From: Sphingobium scionense
GTDB lineage: Bacteria > Pseudomonadota > Alphaproteobacteria > Sphingomonadales > Sphingomonadaceae
Assembly (NCBI RefSeq): GCF_014197035.1
Contig: NZ_JACIEU010000027.1
Coordinates: forward strand, 1 to 60,232
Direction: 5' to 3'
DNA length: 60,232 nucleotides
Shown: positions 17,021-27,106 of the stretch, one piece after another
Layout: each line of letters opens with the position of its first letter
Position numbering within the stretch: the first letter of the stretch is position 1
Translations under genes and position numbers: made by a program
The notes under the pieces: model-generated
Database searches by the model: none
Told to the model about the DNA's origin: nothing
What the model saw: the letters and a program-made list of their open reading frames with translations, nothing else

Positions 17021-17311
17021 TCAGCGCAGCGCGTCGATATCGCGCGCGGTCCGGGCGGCGGGATCGGTGGCGATCCGTTCGAGGACTGCGATGCGTTCTT
17101 CGAGGCGGCTGATGCGGCCAGTCAGCTTTTCGTTTTCACTTGAAAGAAGGTCGATTTTTCGACCGGCGTCGGGATCTGTTCGATGAACGGTGCCGGTCCA
17201 TTCATTTTCAACCGGATAGCCGTGCCGGGCACGGACCCAGGTGGTGAACATCCAGCCCAGCGTCGACATGGCGATGATGGCCAGAACGAAGGTCGGTCCT
17301 GCGAAATTCAT
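17021..17311 (-). CDS. PspB-like small membrane protein (96 aa)
   Basis: The 96 residues: a membrane helix (TFVLAIIAMSTLGWMFTTWV), the RARHGYPVENEW segment shared with the neighbouring 103-residue paralogue, then a coiled coil with RLEERIAVLERIATDPAART and a final RDIDALR. The ATG at 17311 lies directly before the membrane helix; earlier in-frame codons overlap the preceding gene. Like PspB, it should expose a cytoplasmic coiled coil. No precise function is known. Confidence 0.75.
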   Translation of the reverse strand: MNFAGPTFVLAIIAMSTLGWMFTTWVRARHGYPVENEWTGTVHRTDPDAGRKIDLLSSENEKLTGRISRLEERIAVLERIATDPAARTARDIDALR

Positions 17312-17348
17312 GACCTTGAACTCCCTATTGCCTTTGGCCGGGCTGGGT

Positions 17349-17585
17349 TCAGCGGAGCCGCTCGATCTGGTCCGCGAGGCGGACCGGGCGGTCGGTGACG
17401 ATCTGTTCCAGCACCTTGATCCGTTCTCGCAGTTCATGGGTGACGATCTGCTGGTCCTGGTCGACGACATTGGCCGTCAACTCGGCCGTCGCCCTGGCGA
17501 CCTTGCGCCGGGCATAAGCCTGGATCAGGAGCGTCGCGGTGATCCCGCTCAATGCCCCCATGATGAAATATGGTGTCGGATCCAT
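17349..17585 (-). CDS. PspB-like small membrane protein (78 aa)
   Basis: The 78 residues contain one transmembrane segment (FIMGALSGITATLLIQAYA), a basic ARRK stop, and a coiled coil with RERIKVLEQIVTDRP followed by VRLADQIERLR. The last part closely matches the C-terminal end of the PspC homologue immediately upstream (TRLADEIDSLR), so the two proteins may share a binding surface. It is 26 bp from pspC and is probably co-transcribed with it. Confidence 0.75.
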   Translation of the reverse strand: MDPTPYFIMGALSGITATLLIQAYARRKVARATAELTANVVDQDQQIVTHELRERIKVLEQIVTDRPVRLADQIERLR

Positions 17586-17611
17586 GTTCTCTTCCCCCGG
17601 ATTTCCGCTTC

Positions 17612-17992
17612 CTAGCGCAGGCTGTCGATCTCGTCGGCCAAGCGCGTGTTGCGGCTGGTATAATAGACCTCGATGTCGGCGAGGCGACGGTCGATGTCGC
17701 GGAACTTGGAGCGGACGTCGCGGGTGGAGCGCGCCGGGTTGGTGCGCACACCCTGCCAGAATTTCTCGTCATCCCGATCCGAATAGAGGCCCTGGGGCTT
17801 GGCATCGGCGAAATAGGCGGCGGCGACATAGGCGATCAGCGTCCAGGGGAAGGCGCCCATCAGGGTGACCAGCACCGCGCCGACCCGAACCCAGACCACG
17901 TCGATCCCGGTATAGTCGGCGATGCCGGAGCACACGCCCATCCACTTGCCATTCTGCTTATCGAGATAGAATTTGGTGCGGCGGGCGCTCAT
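17612..17992 (-). CDS. pspC: PspC-domain envelope stress protein
   Basis: The 126-residue inner-membrane protein has an N-terminal PspC domain (FYLDKQNGKWMGVCSGIADY, then a long hydrophobic stretch WVRVGAVLVTLMGAFPWTLIA) and an extended C-terminal coiled coil (RSKFRDIDRRLADIEVYYTS). PspC with PspB senses membrane stress and recruits PspA. The ATG at 17992 stands one base after the pspB stop. The C-terminal extension ending RLADEIDSLR resembles the PspB-like paralogues downstream. Confidence 0.88.
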   Translation of the reverse strand: MSARRTKFYLDKQNGKWMGVCSGIADYTGIDVVWVRVGAVLVTLMGAFPWTLIAYVAAAYFADAKPQGLYSDRDDEKFWQGVRTNPARSTRDVRSKFRDIDRRLADIEVYYTSRNTRLADEIDSLR

Positions 17993-17993
17993 G

Positions 17994-18263
17994 TCAGTTC
18001 CTCCGGTCGAAGCTGTAATCGTCGTCACCCTGTACCGGGCGTTGCGGGCGGAAATCCGGGTTGTCGGCAGCGACGATCCGTTCGACCGTCTGCAACCTGT
18101 CTTCCAGACGGCGGGCGAGCAGGTGGAGTTCATCCAGCAGCCGCTCGTCCTCGTCCGTGATCTTGGGGGCCTGCTTCCACTTGGTGACATAGTGGAAGAT
18201 CAGCCAGGGCATGCCGATGAACAGCATGCCGCACACGACCACGGGCAGAAACACGTCTTCCAT
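17994..18263 (-). CDS. pspB: PspB homologue
   Basis: An 89-residue inner-membrane protein: a transmembrane helix (LPVVVCGMLFIGMPWLIFHY) then a coiled coil with ARRLEDRLQTVERIVAADNP, which aligns with the PspB pattern RIQALESILDAEHPNWR of E. coli, including the following aromatic-arginine (DFR). PspB partners PspC in relaying envelope stress. It starts four bases after the pspA stop and is followed after one base by pspC, as in the classical pspABC order. Confidence 0.85.
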   Translation of the reverse strand: MEDVFLPVVVCGMLFIGMPWLIFHYVTKWKQAPKITDEDERLLDELHLLARRLEDRLQTVERIVAADNPDFRPQRPVQGDDDYSFDRRN

Positions 18264-18267
18264 CGGA

Positions 18268-18936
18268 TCAGGCTCCCTTGTTCATCGACGCCTTGAGCGC
18301 GGCGAGATCGGCATCGACCTTGTCGGCCGACTTGAGTTCCGCAATCTCTTCCTCCAGCGTCTTGGGCTGCTGACCCAGGCCCATGGCATCGGCGCGGCCT
18401 TCGGCCATGTCGACACGGCGTTCGAGCATGTCGAAGCGGGCAAAGGCTTCATTGACCTTCTCGCCGGCATAGGCTTCGCGGACACGCAGGCGGTTCTCGG
18501 CGCTCTGCATCCGGGTGACCAAGCTGTTCTGGCGAGCGCGCGCTTCGCGCAGCTTGGCCTGCAGCTTGGCGATATCCTCTTCGGCAGCCTTCAGCGCATC
18601 ATCGAGGGTCTCGATCTCGTGGGACAGATGCTCTGCCATGTCGGTCGCCTTCTGGCGTTCGACCAGAGCGGCCTTGGCCAGATCCTCGCGGTCCTTGCTA
18701 AGGGCGAGCTGAGCCTTTTCGGTCCAGCTGTCCTGCAGCGCGCCCAGCTTGGCGATATGGCGACGCATTTCCTTCTGGTCGGCGATCGTGCGGGCAGCGG
18801 ACGCGCGCACCTCGACCAGCGTCTCCTCCATTTCGAGGATGATCATGCGGATCATCTTCGCCGGGTCTTCGGCCTTGTCGAGCAAGTCGGTGACATTGGC
18901 GGCGATGATGTCTCGGGTGCGGGAGAAAATACCCAT
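18268..18936 (-). CDS. pspA: Phage shock protein A
   Basis: A 222-residue coiled-coil protein of the PspA/IM30 (ESCRT-III-like) family, which coats damaged inner membrane and, when idle, restrains PspF. It starts GIFSRTRDIIAANVTDLLDKAEDP, including the amphipathic N-terminal helix and the family's AEDP segment, followed by MIRMIILEMEETLVEVR and a long heptad region. ATG 18936 is the family start; ten more in-frame codons upstream are ignored. It lies 85 bp downstream of a small membrane gene that is first in the operon. Confidence 0.94.
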   Translation of the reverse strand: MGIFSRTRDIIAANVTDLLDKAEDPAKMIRMIILEMEETLVEVRASAARTIADQKEMRRHIAKLGALQDSWTEKAQLALSKDREDLAKAALVERQKATDMAEHLSHEIETLDDALKAAEEDIAKLQAKLREARARQNSLVTRMQSAENRLRVREAYAGEKVNEAFARFDMLERRVDMAEGRADAMGLGQQPKTLEEEIAELKSADKVDADLAALKASMNKGA

Positions 18937-18969
18937 TTTAACGGTGCTCCTGGTCTTCTCATTCAAGGG

Positions 18970-19007
18970 GGCCGGGGCGGACGAGAGGGGGCATTTCCGC
19001 CCCGGCC
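18970..19007 (-). terminator. GC-rich hairpin between first psp gene and pspA
   Basis: GGCCGGGGCGGA and TCCGCCCCGGCC form a 12-bp perfect stem with a 14-base loop in the 85-bp gap. There is no U-run, so it may act as a partial terminator or an mRNA-protecting structure rather than a full stop. Confidence 0.4.
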
Positions 19008-19021
19008 TGGGTCGTGCGGCC

Positions 19022-19195
19022 TTACGCCAGATAGCGCAGGGTCGCGGGGGTATCCTGGGTCGCGAGAACCGGGGCTTCGCTGGCGCGGGCCGGGCCGACC
19101 GCCGAAAGGATCATGGTCGATCCGAACAGGACGGCGGCAATGGCGACCGACATCAGTTGACCGATTTCGCGAACGCTGTTGCTGTTCTTTTCCAT
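19022..19195 (-). CDS. Small membrane protein, first gene of psp operon (57 aa)
   Basis: A 57-residue protein with one hydrophobic segment (LMSVAIAAVLFGSTMILSAV) that could be a membrane anchor or an uncleaved or cleaved signal (it is followed by GPARASEA). The ATG at 19195 has AAGGAG eight bases before it. It is the gene nearest the sigma-54 promoter, so it should be strongly induced under envelope stress. I do not recognise a named family. It is separated from pspA by a strong hairpin that may set different expression levels. Confidence 0.65.
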   Translation of the reverse strand: MEKNSNSVREIGQLMSVAIAAVLFGSTMILSAVGPARASEAPVLATQDTPATLRYLA

Positions 19196-19263
19196 CTTCA
19201 ACACTCCTTAAACCTGGCCTTCTAAAAGTGCCGCCTGTCTGTGCAGCGGCTTCATTCCCGACA

Positions 19264-19281
19264 TTGCAGAGGCCGTGCCAA
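19264..19281 (-). promoter_or_regulatory. Sigma-54 promoter of the psp operon
   Basis: On the minus strand the sequence reads TTGGCACGGCCTCTGCAA: TGGCACG, four bases, then CTGCA, nearly identical to the -24/-12 consensus TGGCACGN4TTGCW. It lies about 70 bp upstream of the first psp gene and opposite pspF, the matching sigma-54 activator. PspF-binding sites are expected in 19290-19380 but I could not define them. Confidence 0.85.
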
Positions 19282-19382
19282 TTTTTGAAAAGCACGGAAA
19301 ACCGCCATTTTTTGAGGATCCGGCACGACTGCACGAAGATTTCACTTGCTGACAGTTGGGAAATTTCGCCATATTTTGGCGC

Positions 19383-20414
<1,032 letters not shown>

Positions 20415-20444
20415 GGCGACGCACGGCCGCCCTATCACACCGGA

Positions 20445-21323
20445 TCAGCGGGTCGGGACGGGTTCCGGCCCCGAATAATCATAGAAGCCCCTGCCGGTCT
20501 TGCGGCCATACCAGCCGGCCTCGACATATTTGACCAGCAGCGGCGCCGGGCGATATTTGGGATCCCCGGTGGTGGTAAGGAAGACGTTGAGGATTTCGAG
20601 CGCGGTATCGAGGCCGACGAAATCGAGCAGCGTCAGCGGCCCCATCGGATGGTTGAGGCCCAGCTTGCAGCCCTGATCGATGTCGGTGACGCTGCCGACA
20701 CCCTCACCCAGCACGAACACCGCCTCGTTCAACATCGGCAGCAGGATGCGGTTCACCACGAAGCCGGGCGCATCGAAAGCATGGACGGTGGTCTTGCCGA
20801 TCTTCGCGGCAAAACCCTCGACCGCGGCGACCGTCTCGGGCGACGTGGCGAGACCGCGAATGACCTCGACGAGCACCATCACGGGCACCGGATTGAAGAA
20901 ATGGACGCCGACGAAGCGACCGGCATCGGGCGCGGCCTGGGCCAGGCGGGTGATCGGGATAGACGAGGTGTTGGTAGCGAGGATGGCGCCGGGCGCCAGG
21001 ATCTGGCCGACGTTGGTGAAGATGGCGCGCTTCACCTCTTCCCGCTCGGTCGCCGCCTCGATCACCAGTTGAGCACCAGCGAGCGGCGCGATCTCGCCTA
21101 CCGGGGCGATGCGGGCGAGCGCGGCGTCGGCGTCGGCCTGGCTGATCTTTTCCTTCTCGACCGCGCGGGCCAATAGCTTGGCGATGCCGGCCTTGCCCTT
21201 TTCGGCGCGGGGCAGGTCGATGTCGGACAGGATCACGGCATAGCCGGCCTGGGCGGCGACCTGGGCAATGCCCGCCCCCATCTGGCCGGCGCCGATCACG
21301 CCCACGGTCTTTATGTCGGTCAT
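20445..21323 (-). CDS. 3-hydroxybutyryl-CoA (3-hydroxyacyl-CoA) dehydrogenase
   Basis: A 292-residue NAD-dependent dehydrogenase interconverting 3-hydroxyacyl-CoA and 3-oxoacyl-CoA. The N-terminal Rossmann motif GVIGAGQMGAGIAQVAAQAG, the EAATERE segment, the catalytic histidine in GVHFFNPVPVM and the C-terminal helical domain (APGFVVNRILLPMLNEA, LGLNHPMGPLTLLDFVGLD) are typical of the Hbd/PaaH family. It is a single-domain enzyme with no hydratase fused. It may serve fatty acid, PHB or aromatic degradation; neighbours (PspF, Tol-Pal) do not tell which. Confidence 0.9.
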   Translation of the reverse strand: MTDIKTVGVIGAGQMGAGIAQVAAQAGYAVILSDIDLPRAEKGKAGIAKLLARAVEKEKISQADADAALARIAPVGEIAPLAGAQLVIEAATEREEVKRAIFTNVGQILAPGAILATNTSSIPITRLAQAAPDAGRFVGVHFFNPVPVMVLVEVIRGLATSPETVAAVEGFAAKIGKTTVHAFDAPGFVVNRILLPMLNEAVFVLGEGVGSVTDIDQGCKLGLNHPMGPLTLLDFVGLDTALEILNVFLTTTGDPKYRPAPLLVKYVEAGWYGRKTGRGFYDYSGPEPVPTR

Positions 21324-21489
21324 GCCATATTCTCCTAACCAGTTGCCGTTTGCGTAACCCCTACCGGCAAGTAGGGTGACACGCCAAGCCCCTCCGCAGG
21401 CGGCAAACAGGCCAGAGCAGAGGATGGATGGTTCGCCGCCGCGATTTTCCGCCTTTGCGTGACGCCTACGCCATGCTTAATAGCCGCCC

Positions 21490-21956
21490 ATGCCCCTTGC
21501 CGATCCCTTGCCAGCGCCCGCGTCCGGACGGTTCATCGCCGCCGTGCATCATTTCCCGCTGCGCATCTATTTCGAGGATACGGACCTGTCGGGGCTGGTC
21601 TATCACGCCAATTATCTGCGTTATATGGAACGCGCCCGGTCCGACATGCTGCGCGTCGCCGGAATCGACCAGCGCGCCAATCATGAAGGCGGCGAGGGCG
21701 TCTATGCCGTGACCGACCTGAAACTGGCCTATCGCCGCCCCGCCCGGCTGGACGACGACCTGATGGTCGTGAGCCAGGTGATGGAGGTGCGCGCGGCCAG
21801 TTGTGCCATTCAGCAAAGAGTCATGCGCGGCGAGGACATATTGACCGACGGCGTCATCACCGTCGCCTATCTGACACCCCGGGGACGACCGCAGCGCCAG
21901 CCGCGCCCCTGGATCGAGATTTTCAGCCGTTTGATGCGAGGGGAAGACATCCACCC

Positions 21957-21960
<4 letters not shown>
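21490..21960 (+). CDS. ybgC: YbgC-type acyl-CoA thioesterase of the Tol-Pal cluster
   Basis: A 156-residue hotdog-fold thioesterase. The active-site motif YFEDTDLSGLVYHANYLRYMERAR contains the catalytic aspartate of 4-hydroxybenzoyl-CoA thioesterase-like enzymes. It is the conserved first gene of tol-pal operons, where it links acyl thioester turnover to envelope maintenance. Its TGA overlaps the tolQ ATG (ATGA at 21957-21960). An N-terminal extension of about 20 residues precedes the domain, so a later start is possible. Confidence 0.9.
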
Positions 21961-23146
<1,186 letters not shown>

Positions 23147-23164
23147 GGGCCATAGGTCAAACCG

Positions 23165-24136
23165 ATGGAACGCGCGGAAAAAATCGGCCTTGGCGTTGCG
23201 ACGGCAGGCCATGTCCTGCTGTTCGGCCTGCTGTCGGCCGGGTTCCTGGCGACGCCCAATCCGCTGAAGCTGAACAGCCCGCCGATGGATGTCAGCCTGG
23301 TCGACGAGGTGGCGCTGCAATCGACCGCGCCGCGCATCTCGACCGAGCCGCCGCCGCCCAGCGTCGCGCCTGAAAAAGGCCCGACCGAGGATGCCGCGCC
23401 CGCCGCCCAGCCCGAGCCGGCCCCCGTGCCCGAGCCGACCCCGGCGCCGCCCAAACCCAAGCCGGTCCCGCCCAAGGAAGTCGCGAAGCCCGCGCCGCCC
23501 AAGCCGAAGCCAACGCCGCCGAAGAAGGAAACGCCCCAGGCTGCGCCAAAGCCAAAGCCGGCGCCCGAAAAGCCGGCGGAAAAGCCCAGGGCGAAGCCGG
23601 CGCCGGAGAAGCCCAAGGCAGCGGCGGCCGCGCCGGCCAAGGCCAGCGCCAAGCCCGCGCCCAAGGCCGCCAAGCCGGCCGCCGCATCGGGATCGGGCAA
23701 GGCTGCGGCCAAGCCCAAGGGATCGCTGCTGGGCAATGATTTCCTGAAAGGCATCGACACCAGCGCCGATGCGCCGCGCAAGCCCGCGGCCGCGCCGCAG
23801 GCCGCCGCCATGGGGCCACAGCAGAAGGCCGCGCTCGACGCCGAGATCCGTCGGCAATTGAAGCCTAACTGGCGCCCGCCCTCCGGCGCCGACGCCGATC
23901 AGTTGGTGACTCTGCTGGAAGTGCGGCTGGACAAGAATGGCGCGGTGATCGGCACGCCCGAAGTGATCGACCAGCTGGGCGTCACCGCCAGCAACCGGCC
24001 CCAGGCCAAGCTGCATGCCGAGCGCGCGATCCAGGCGGTGAAGCTCGCTTCGCCCTTCCGCAATTTGCCGCCCGAATATTATGAACAATGGAAATGGCTG
24101 CGGCCACTCCGCTTTGACGCGAGGCTGAACCGATGA
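23165..24136 (+). CDS. tolA: TolA, energy-transducing envelope protein
   Basis: A 323-residue protein with one N-terminal transmembrane helix (GLGVATAGHVLLFGLLSAGF), a long Pro/Ala/Lys-rich periplasm-spanning middle (roughly residues 60-210), and a C-terminal TonB/TolA-like domain (residues 220-323: DAEIRRQLKPNWRPP, VTLLEVRLDKNGAV, AERAIQAVKLASPF). It links the TolQR motor to TolB and Pal for outer-membrane constriction. The tolB start overlaps its stop (ATGA). Confidence 0.92.
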   Translation: MERAEKIGLGVATAGHVLLFGLLSAGFLATPNPLKLNSPPMDVSLVDEVALQSTAPRISTEPPPPSVAPEKGPTEDAAPAAQPEPAPVPEPTPAPPKPKPVPPKEVAKPAPPKPKPTPPKKETPQAAPKPKPAPEKPAEKPRAKPAPEKPKAAAAAPAKASAKPAPKAAKPAAASGSGKAAAKPKGSLLGNDFLKGIDTSADAPRKPAAAPQAAAMGPQQKAALDAEIRRQLKPNWRPPSGADADQLVTLLEVRLDKNGAVIGTPEVIDQLGVTASNRPQAKLHAERAIQAVKLASPFRNLPPEYYEQWKWLRPLRFDARLNR

Positions 24137-25467
24137 CGACGACCCTGCTCCGCCGCCTGGCCGCGGCGACCGCCGCCCTGCTCGCCTTCACCGCCATGCC
24201 CGCGCTGGCGCAGCTGTCGGTCGACGTGACCGGCGATATCGACAGCAACCTCAAGATCGCGGTGCCCGCCCTGCCGGCACAGCAGGATGTGGCAACCCCG
24301 GCCGGCACCGCCAATGAACTGGGCCGCAAGATCGCCGAAGTGATTGCCACCGATCTCAAGGGATCGGGCCTGTTCGATCCGTCCGGCCCGGGCGGCATGC
24401 CCGCGCTCGCTTTCCCGGAAGTGACCAATCCGGTCTATGACAAATGGGGTGCCTATCAGGCGCTGGTGCAGGGTTTTGTCCGCACCACCGGCGGCGAGGC
24501 CGACATCACCGTGGGCTGCTACCTCTATGACGTGGCGCTGAAGCAGGAGCTGACGCGCCAGGGCTATGTCGTCGCGCCGCGCGACTGGCGCCGCGCCGCG
24601 CATAAATGCGCCGACGCCATCTATGCCCGCCTGTCGGGCGAGAGCCCCTTCTTTGACAGCCGCATCGCCTATATCGCCGAAAGCGGCCCGAAGGATAACC
24701 GCGTCAAGCGCCTGGCCATCATGGATTCCGATGGCGCCAACCACCGCTTCATCACCAATGGCCAGTCGATCGCCCTGACTCCGCGCTTCTCGCCCGACTA
24801 CAAGTCGATCGTCTATGTGAGCTATCTGGGCAGCCGGGTGCGCATCTATGTCTATGACATCGGCACCGGGCAGCAGCGGCTGGTGACCGAGAGCAACAAC
24901 ACGACCTTCGCGCCGCGCTGGTCGCCCGATGGCCGCAACATCCTGTTCTCGATGGCGGTGTCGGGCAATACCGACATTTATCGCGTGTCGGCGCAGGGCG
25001 GCGCGCCGGTGCGGCTGACCAACTCGCCGGGCATCGATGTCGGTGGTTCCTATTCGCCCGATGGCCGCCAGATCGTGTTCGAGAGCGACCGGTCGGGCGG
25101 ACAGCAAATCTATGTGATGAATGCCGACGGGTCGAACCAGCGCCGCATCAGCCATGGCGGCGGCCGCTATGCGACGCCCGAATGGAGCCCGCGCGGCGAC
25201 CTGATCGCCTTCACCAAGCTGTCGGGCGATTTCAAGATCGCGGTGATGACGCCAAGCGGCGACAATGAGCGCATCCTGACCAATGGCTGGCAGGACGAGC
25301 AGCCGACCTGGTCGCCCAATGGCCGCGTGCTGCAATATTTCCGCACCACGCCCGGCCGCCAGGGCAGCAGCCAGGTGTGGCAGGTCGATCTGACCGGCGT
25401 GAACGAACGGCGCATCCCGACTCCCCTGAGCGGGTCCGACCCGGCCTGGGGTCCGTTGCTGCCATAA
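24133..25467 (+). CDS. tolB: TolB, periplasmic beta-propeller protein
   Basis: A 444-residue secreted protein with a signal peptide (LLRRLAAATAALLAFTAMPALA) and mature N-terminus near QLSVDVTGDI. The N-terminal domain (residues about 30-190) is followed by a six-bladed propeller of WSPDGR/YSPDGR repeats (for example SPDGRNILFSMAVSGNTDIY and SPDGRQIVFESDRSGGQQIY). TolB shuttles between TolA and Pal. A gap of 119 bp separates it from pal. Confidence 0.95.
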   Translation: MTTTLLRRLAAATAALLAFTAMPALAQLSVDVTGDIDSNLKIAVPALPAQQDVATPAGTANELGRKIAEVIATDLKGSGLFDPSGPGGMPALAFPEVTNPVYDKWGAYQALVQGFVRTTGGEADITVGCYLYDVALKQELTRQGYVVAPRDWRRAAHKCADAIYARLSGESPFFDSRIAYIAESGPKDNRVKRLAIMDSDGANHRFITNGQSIALTPRFSPDYKSIVYVSYLGSRVRIYVYDIGTGQQRLVTESNNTTFAPRWSPDGRNILFSMAVSGNTDIYRVSAQGGAPVRLTNSPGIDVGGSYSPDGRQIVFESDRSGGQQIYVMNADGSNQRRISHGGGRYATPEWSPRGDLIAFTKLSGDFKIAVMTPSGDNERILTNGWQDEQPTWSPNGRVLQYFRTTPGRQGSSQVWQVDLTGVNERRIPTPLSGSDPAWGPLLP

Positions 25468-25488
25468 GTTTTCCACAGCTTTTCGACG

Positions 25489-25506
25489 CGATAGGGAACC
25501 CTATCG
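25489..25506 (+). promoter_or_regulatory. Inverted repeat in the tolB-pal gap
   Basis: CGATAGGG, AA, CCCTATCG form a perfect 8-bp dyad 22 bp after tolB. A TTGACA hexamer follows at about 25509. This may be an attenuating hairpin or part of a separate pal promoter. Confidence 0.35.
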
Positions 25507-25586
25507 TCTTGACAGCGTAACGATTTTTACCAACCATGCTGTTGCCCATCCGGGTGACAGCATGGCGATATCCCTAGGAGACCCCG

Positions 25587-26099
25587 ATGAAGATCACCCG
25601 GCCCCTGCTCATCGCAACCGCCGTCCTGGCCCTCGCCGCCTGTTCGAAGAAGCCGCCGGCCGAACTGCCGCCGGCGCCGGGTGGCAGCGACACGACCCAG
25701 ACGGGCGGCTCCACCGGTCAGACCGGCCCGGTCAAGGGTAGCCAGGAAGATTTCGTCGCGTCGGTGTCGTCCGACCGCATCTTCTTTGGCCTCGACCAAT
25801 ATGATGTCGATGCCGAGGATCAGGCGACGTTGCAGAGCCAGGCCGCCTGGCTGCAGCAGAACCCCAATGTCCGCATCACCATCGAAGGCCATGCCGACGA
25901 ACGCGGCACTCGCGATTACAATATCGCGCTGGGCGACCGTCGCGCCAATGCGGCCAAGAATTATCTCGCCTCGCTGGGCGTCGCCCCGACCCGGATCAAC
26001 ACCGTGAGCTATGGCAAGGAACGGCCGGCTGCGCTGGGATCGGACGAGGCAAGCTGGGCGCAGAACCGCCGCGCGGTGACGGTTACCGTCCAATATTGA
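25587..26099 (+). CDS. pal: Pal, peptidoglycan-associated lipoprotein
   Basis: A 170-residue outer-membrane lipoprotein: the signal ends at the lipobox LAAC (ATAVLALAACSKKP), then comes a Gly/Pro/Thr-rich linker and a C-terminal OmpA-like domain that binds meso-diaminopimelate of peptidoglycan (VRITIEGHADERGTRDYNIA, then RRANAAKNYLASLGV and NRRAVTVTV). It completes the Tol-Pal system and is followed by a strong terminator. Confidence 0.95.
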   Translation: MKITRPLLIATAVLALAACSKKPPAELPPAPGGSDTTQTGGSTGQTGPVKGSQEDFVASVSSDRIFFGLDQYDVDAEDQATLQSQAAWLQQNPNVRITIEGHADERGTRDYNIALGDRRANAAKNYLASLGVAPTRINTVSYGKERPAALGSDEASWAQNRRAVTVTVQY

Positions 26100-26126
26100 T
26101 CCCCGTCGGGTCGCACTGACGGCTAT

Positions 26127-26165
26127 GGGCTCGCCGATCTTGATCGGCGGGCCCTTCTCTTTTTT
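26127..26165 (+). terminator. Intrinsic terminator of the tol-pal operon
   Basis: GGGCTCGCCGATC and GATCGGCGGGCCC pair over 13 bp (one G-U) with a 2-base TT spacer at the tip, followed by TTCTCTTTTTT. It lies about 30 bp after pal. Confidence 0.85.
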
Positions 26166-26216
26166 GAGGCCTGCCGCGATCATTGCTCGAGCGTTGCGGA
26201 ATTCGTTTCCGATATG

Positions 26217-26241
26217 TGGGACGACCCTATATATGGGACGA
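26217..26241 (+). promoter_or_regulatory. Direct repeat TGGGACGA upstream of the IclR gene
   Basis: Two copies of TGGGACGA, at 26217-26224 and 26234-26241, are spaced 17 bp apart (about 1.6 helical turns) directly before the ribosome site of the IclR gene. The same octamer occurs as an inverted pair upstream of rhaM. Possible autoregulatory site. Confidence 0.4.
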
Positions 26242-26261
26242 AAACAGGAAGCGAAAAATAT

Positions 26262-27038
26262 ATGCAAATTGGCGAAGAGAAGCAGGAACAGGGCGTAAAG
26301 GGCACGCAGACGCTGATGCGCGCGCTCGACATCATGGATGAGGTGATCGACGGGCCGATCCGCGCTGCGGATCTGGCCCGTAAGCTGGGCATGAGCAAGA
26401 CCACCGCGCACCGGCTGGTGCAGGCGCTGAAATCGCGCGACTATCTGGCCGTGACGCGCAACGGCTTTGCGCTCGGCCCCAAGCTGTTGCAGCTGGGCGT
26501 GCTCGCCACCGAGCAGATCGACTATGTCCGCGTGGCCCGCCCGTTCATGGAATTGCTGTCGGAAAAGACCGGTTTCTGCGTTTTCGTCGGCAAGCGCGAG
26601 GGCGACTGGTCGCGCCATCTGGACCGGGTGACCGGCAGCCAGCGGCTGCGCGTCGCGACCGCGCCCGGCGATCGCCGCCCGGTGGCCGAGACCGGCCTGG
26701 GCAAGGCGCTGCTGTTGGACGAGGAAGAAGCGACCTGGGAACGGCTCTATGTCGAGGCCAAGGGTGGCGAGCCGAGCCGCAAGCAGATCGACGCCTATAT
26801 TGCCGAGATGCGGGTCCACAAGGCGCGCGGCGAAGTGCTGCACGACAGCGAACTGGGCGATGGCGTGCGGTCGATCGCAGTGCCGGTGCGCGATGCCAAA
26901 GGGCAGATCTGCGTCGCCATCTCGATCGCGAGCGCGGCCCATTATCTGACCGACGATGTCCGCCCGGCGCTGGCCGAGCAGGTGATGAAATCGGCCGAAC
27001 AGATCAGCGCCGCCGTGGGCTTCAGCGGCCAGCGCTGA
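26262..27038 (+). CDS. IclR-family regulator, left end of the pectin/rhamnose locus
   Basis: A 258-residue regulator with an N-terminal winged helix (LMRALDIMDEVIDGPIRAADLARKLGMSKTTAHRLVQAL) and a C-terminal IclR effector domain ending in IAVPVRDAKGQICVAISI. ATG 26262 has AGGAAG upstream; sixteen earlier in-frame codons run through the promoter and are rejected. Some IclR members (KdgR) repress pectin genes in response to 2-keto-3-deoxygluconate, and its place beside a TonB receptor and pectin enzymes makes a KdgR-like role likely, though the ligand is not visible. It is 42-43% identical by eye in the DNA-binding part to the second IclR at 53812, a rough impression only. Confidence 0.85.
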   Translation: MQIGEEKQEQGVKGTQTLMRALDIMDEVIDGPIRAADLARKLGMSKTTAHRLVQALKSRDYLAVTRNGFALGPKLLQLGVLATEQIDYVRVARPFMELLSEKTGFCVFVGKREGDWSRHLDRVTGSQRLRVATAPGDRRPVAETGLGKALLLDEEEATWERLYVEAKGGEPSRKQIDAYIAEMRVHKARGEVLHDSELGDGVRSIAVPVRDAKGQICVAISIASAAHYLTDDVRPALAEQVMKSAEQISAAVGFSGQR

Positions 27039-27066
27039 ATTTCCTTTCGTCCCAAACCAGAAAACA

Positions 27067-27093
27067 GGCGCGGTTACCAATGGTAACCGCGCC
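27067..27093. terminator. 27-bp perfect palindrome between convergent genes
   Basis: GGCGCGGTTACCA and TGGTAACCGCGCC are exact complements around a single A. It lies 28 bp after the IclR stop and about 100 bp from the end of the TonB receptor gene. It could stop transcription from both sides, though the U-run is weak; the GGTTACC..GGTAACC core also resembles LacI-type operators. Confidence 0.5.
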
Positions 27094-27106
27094 CGCCAGA
27101 TAAAAA

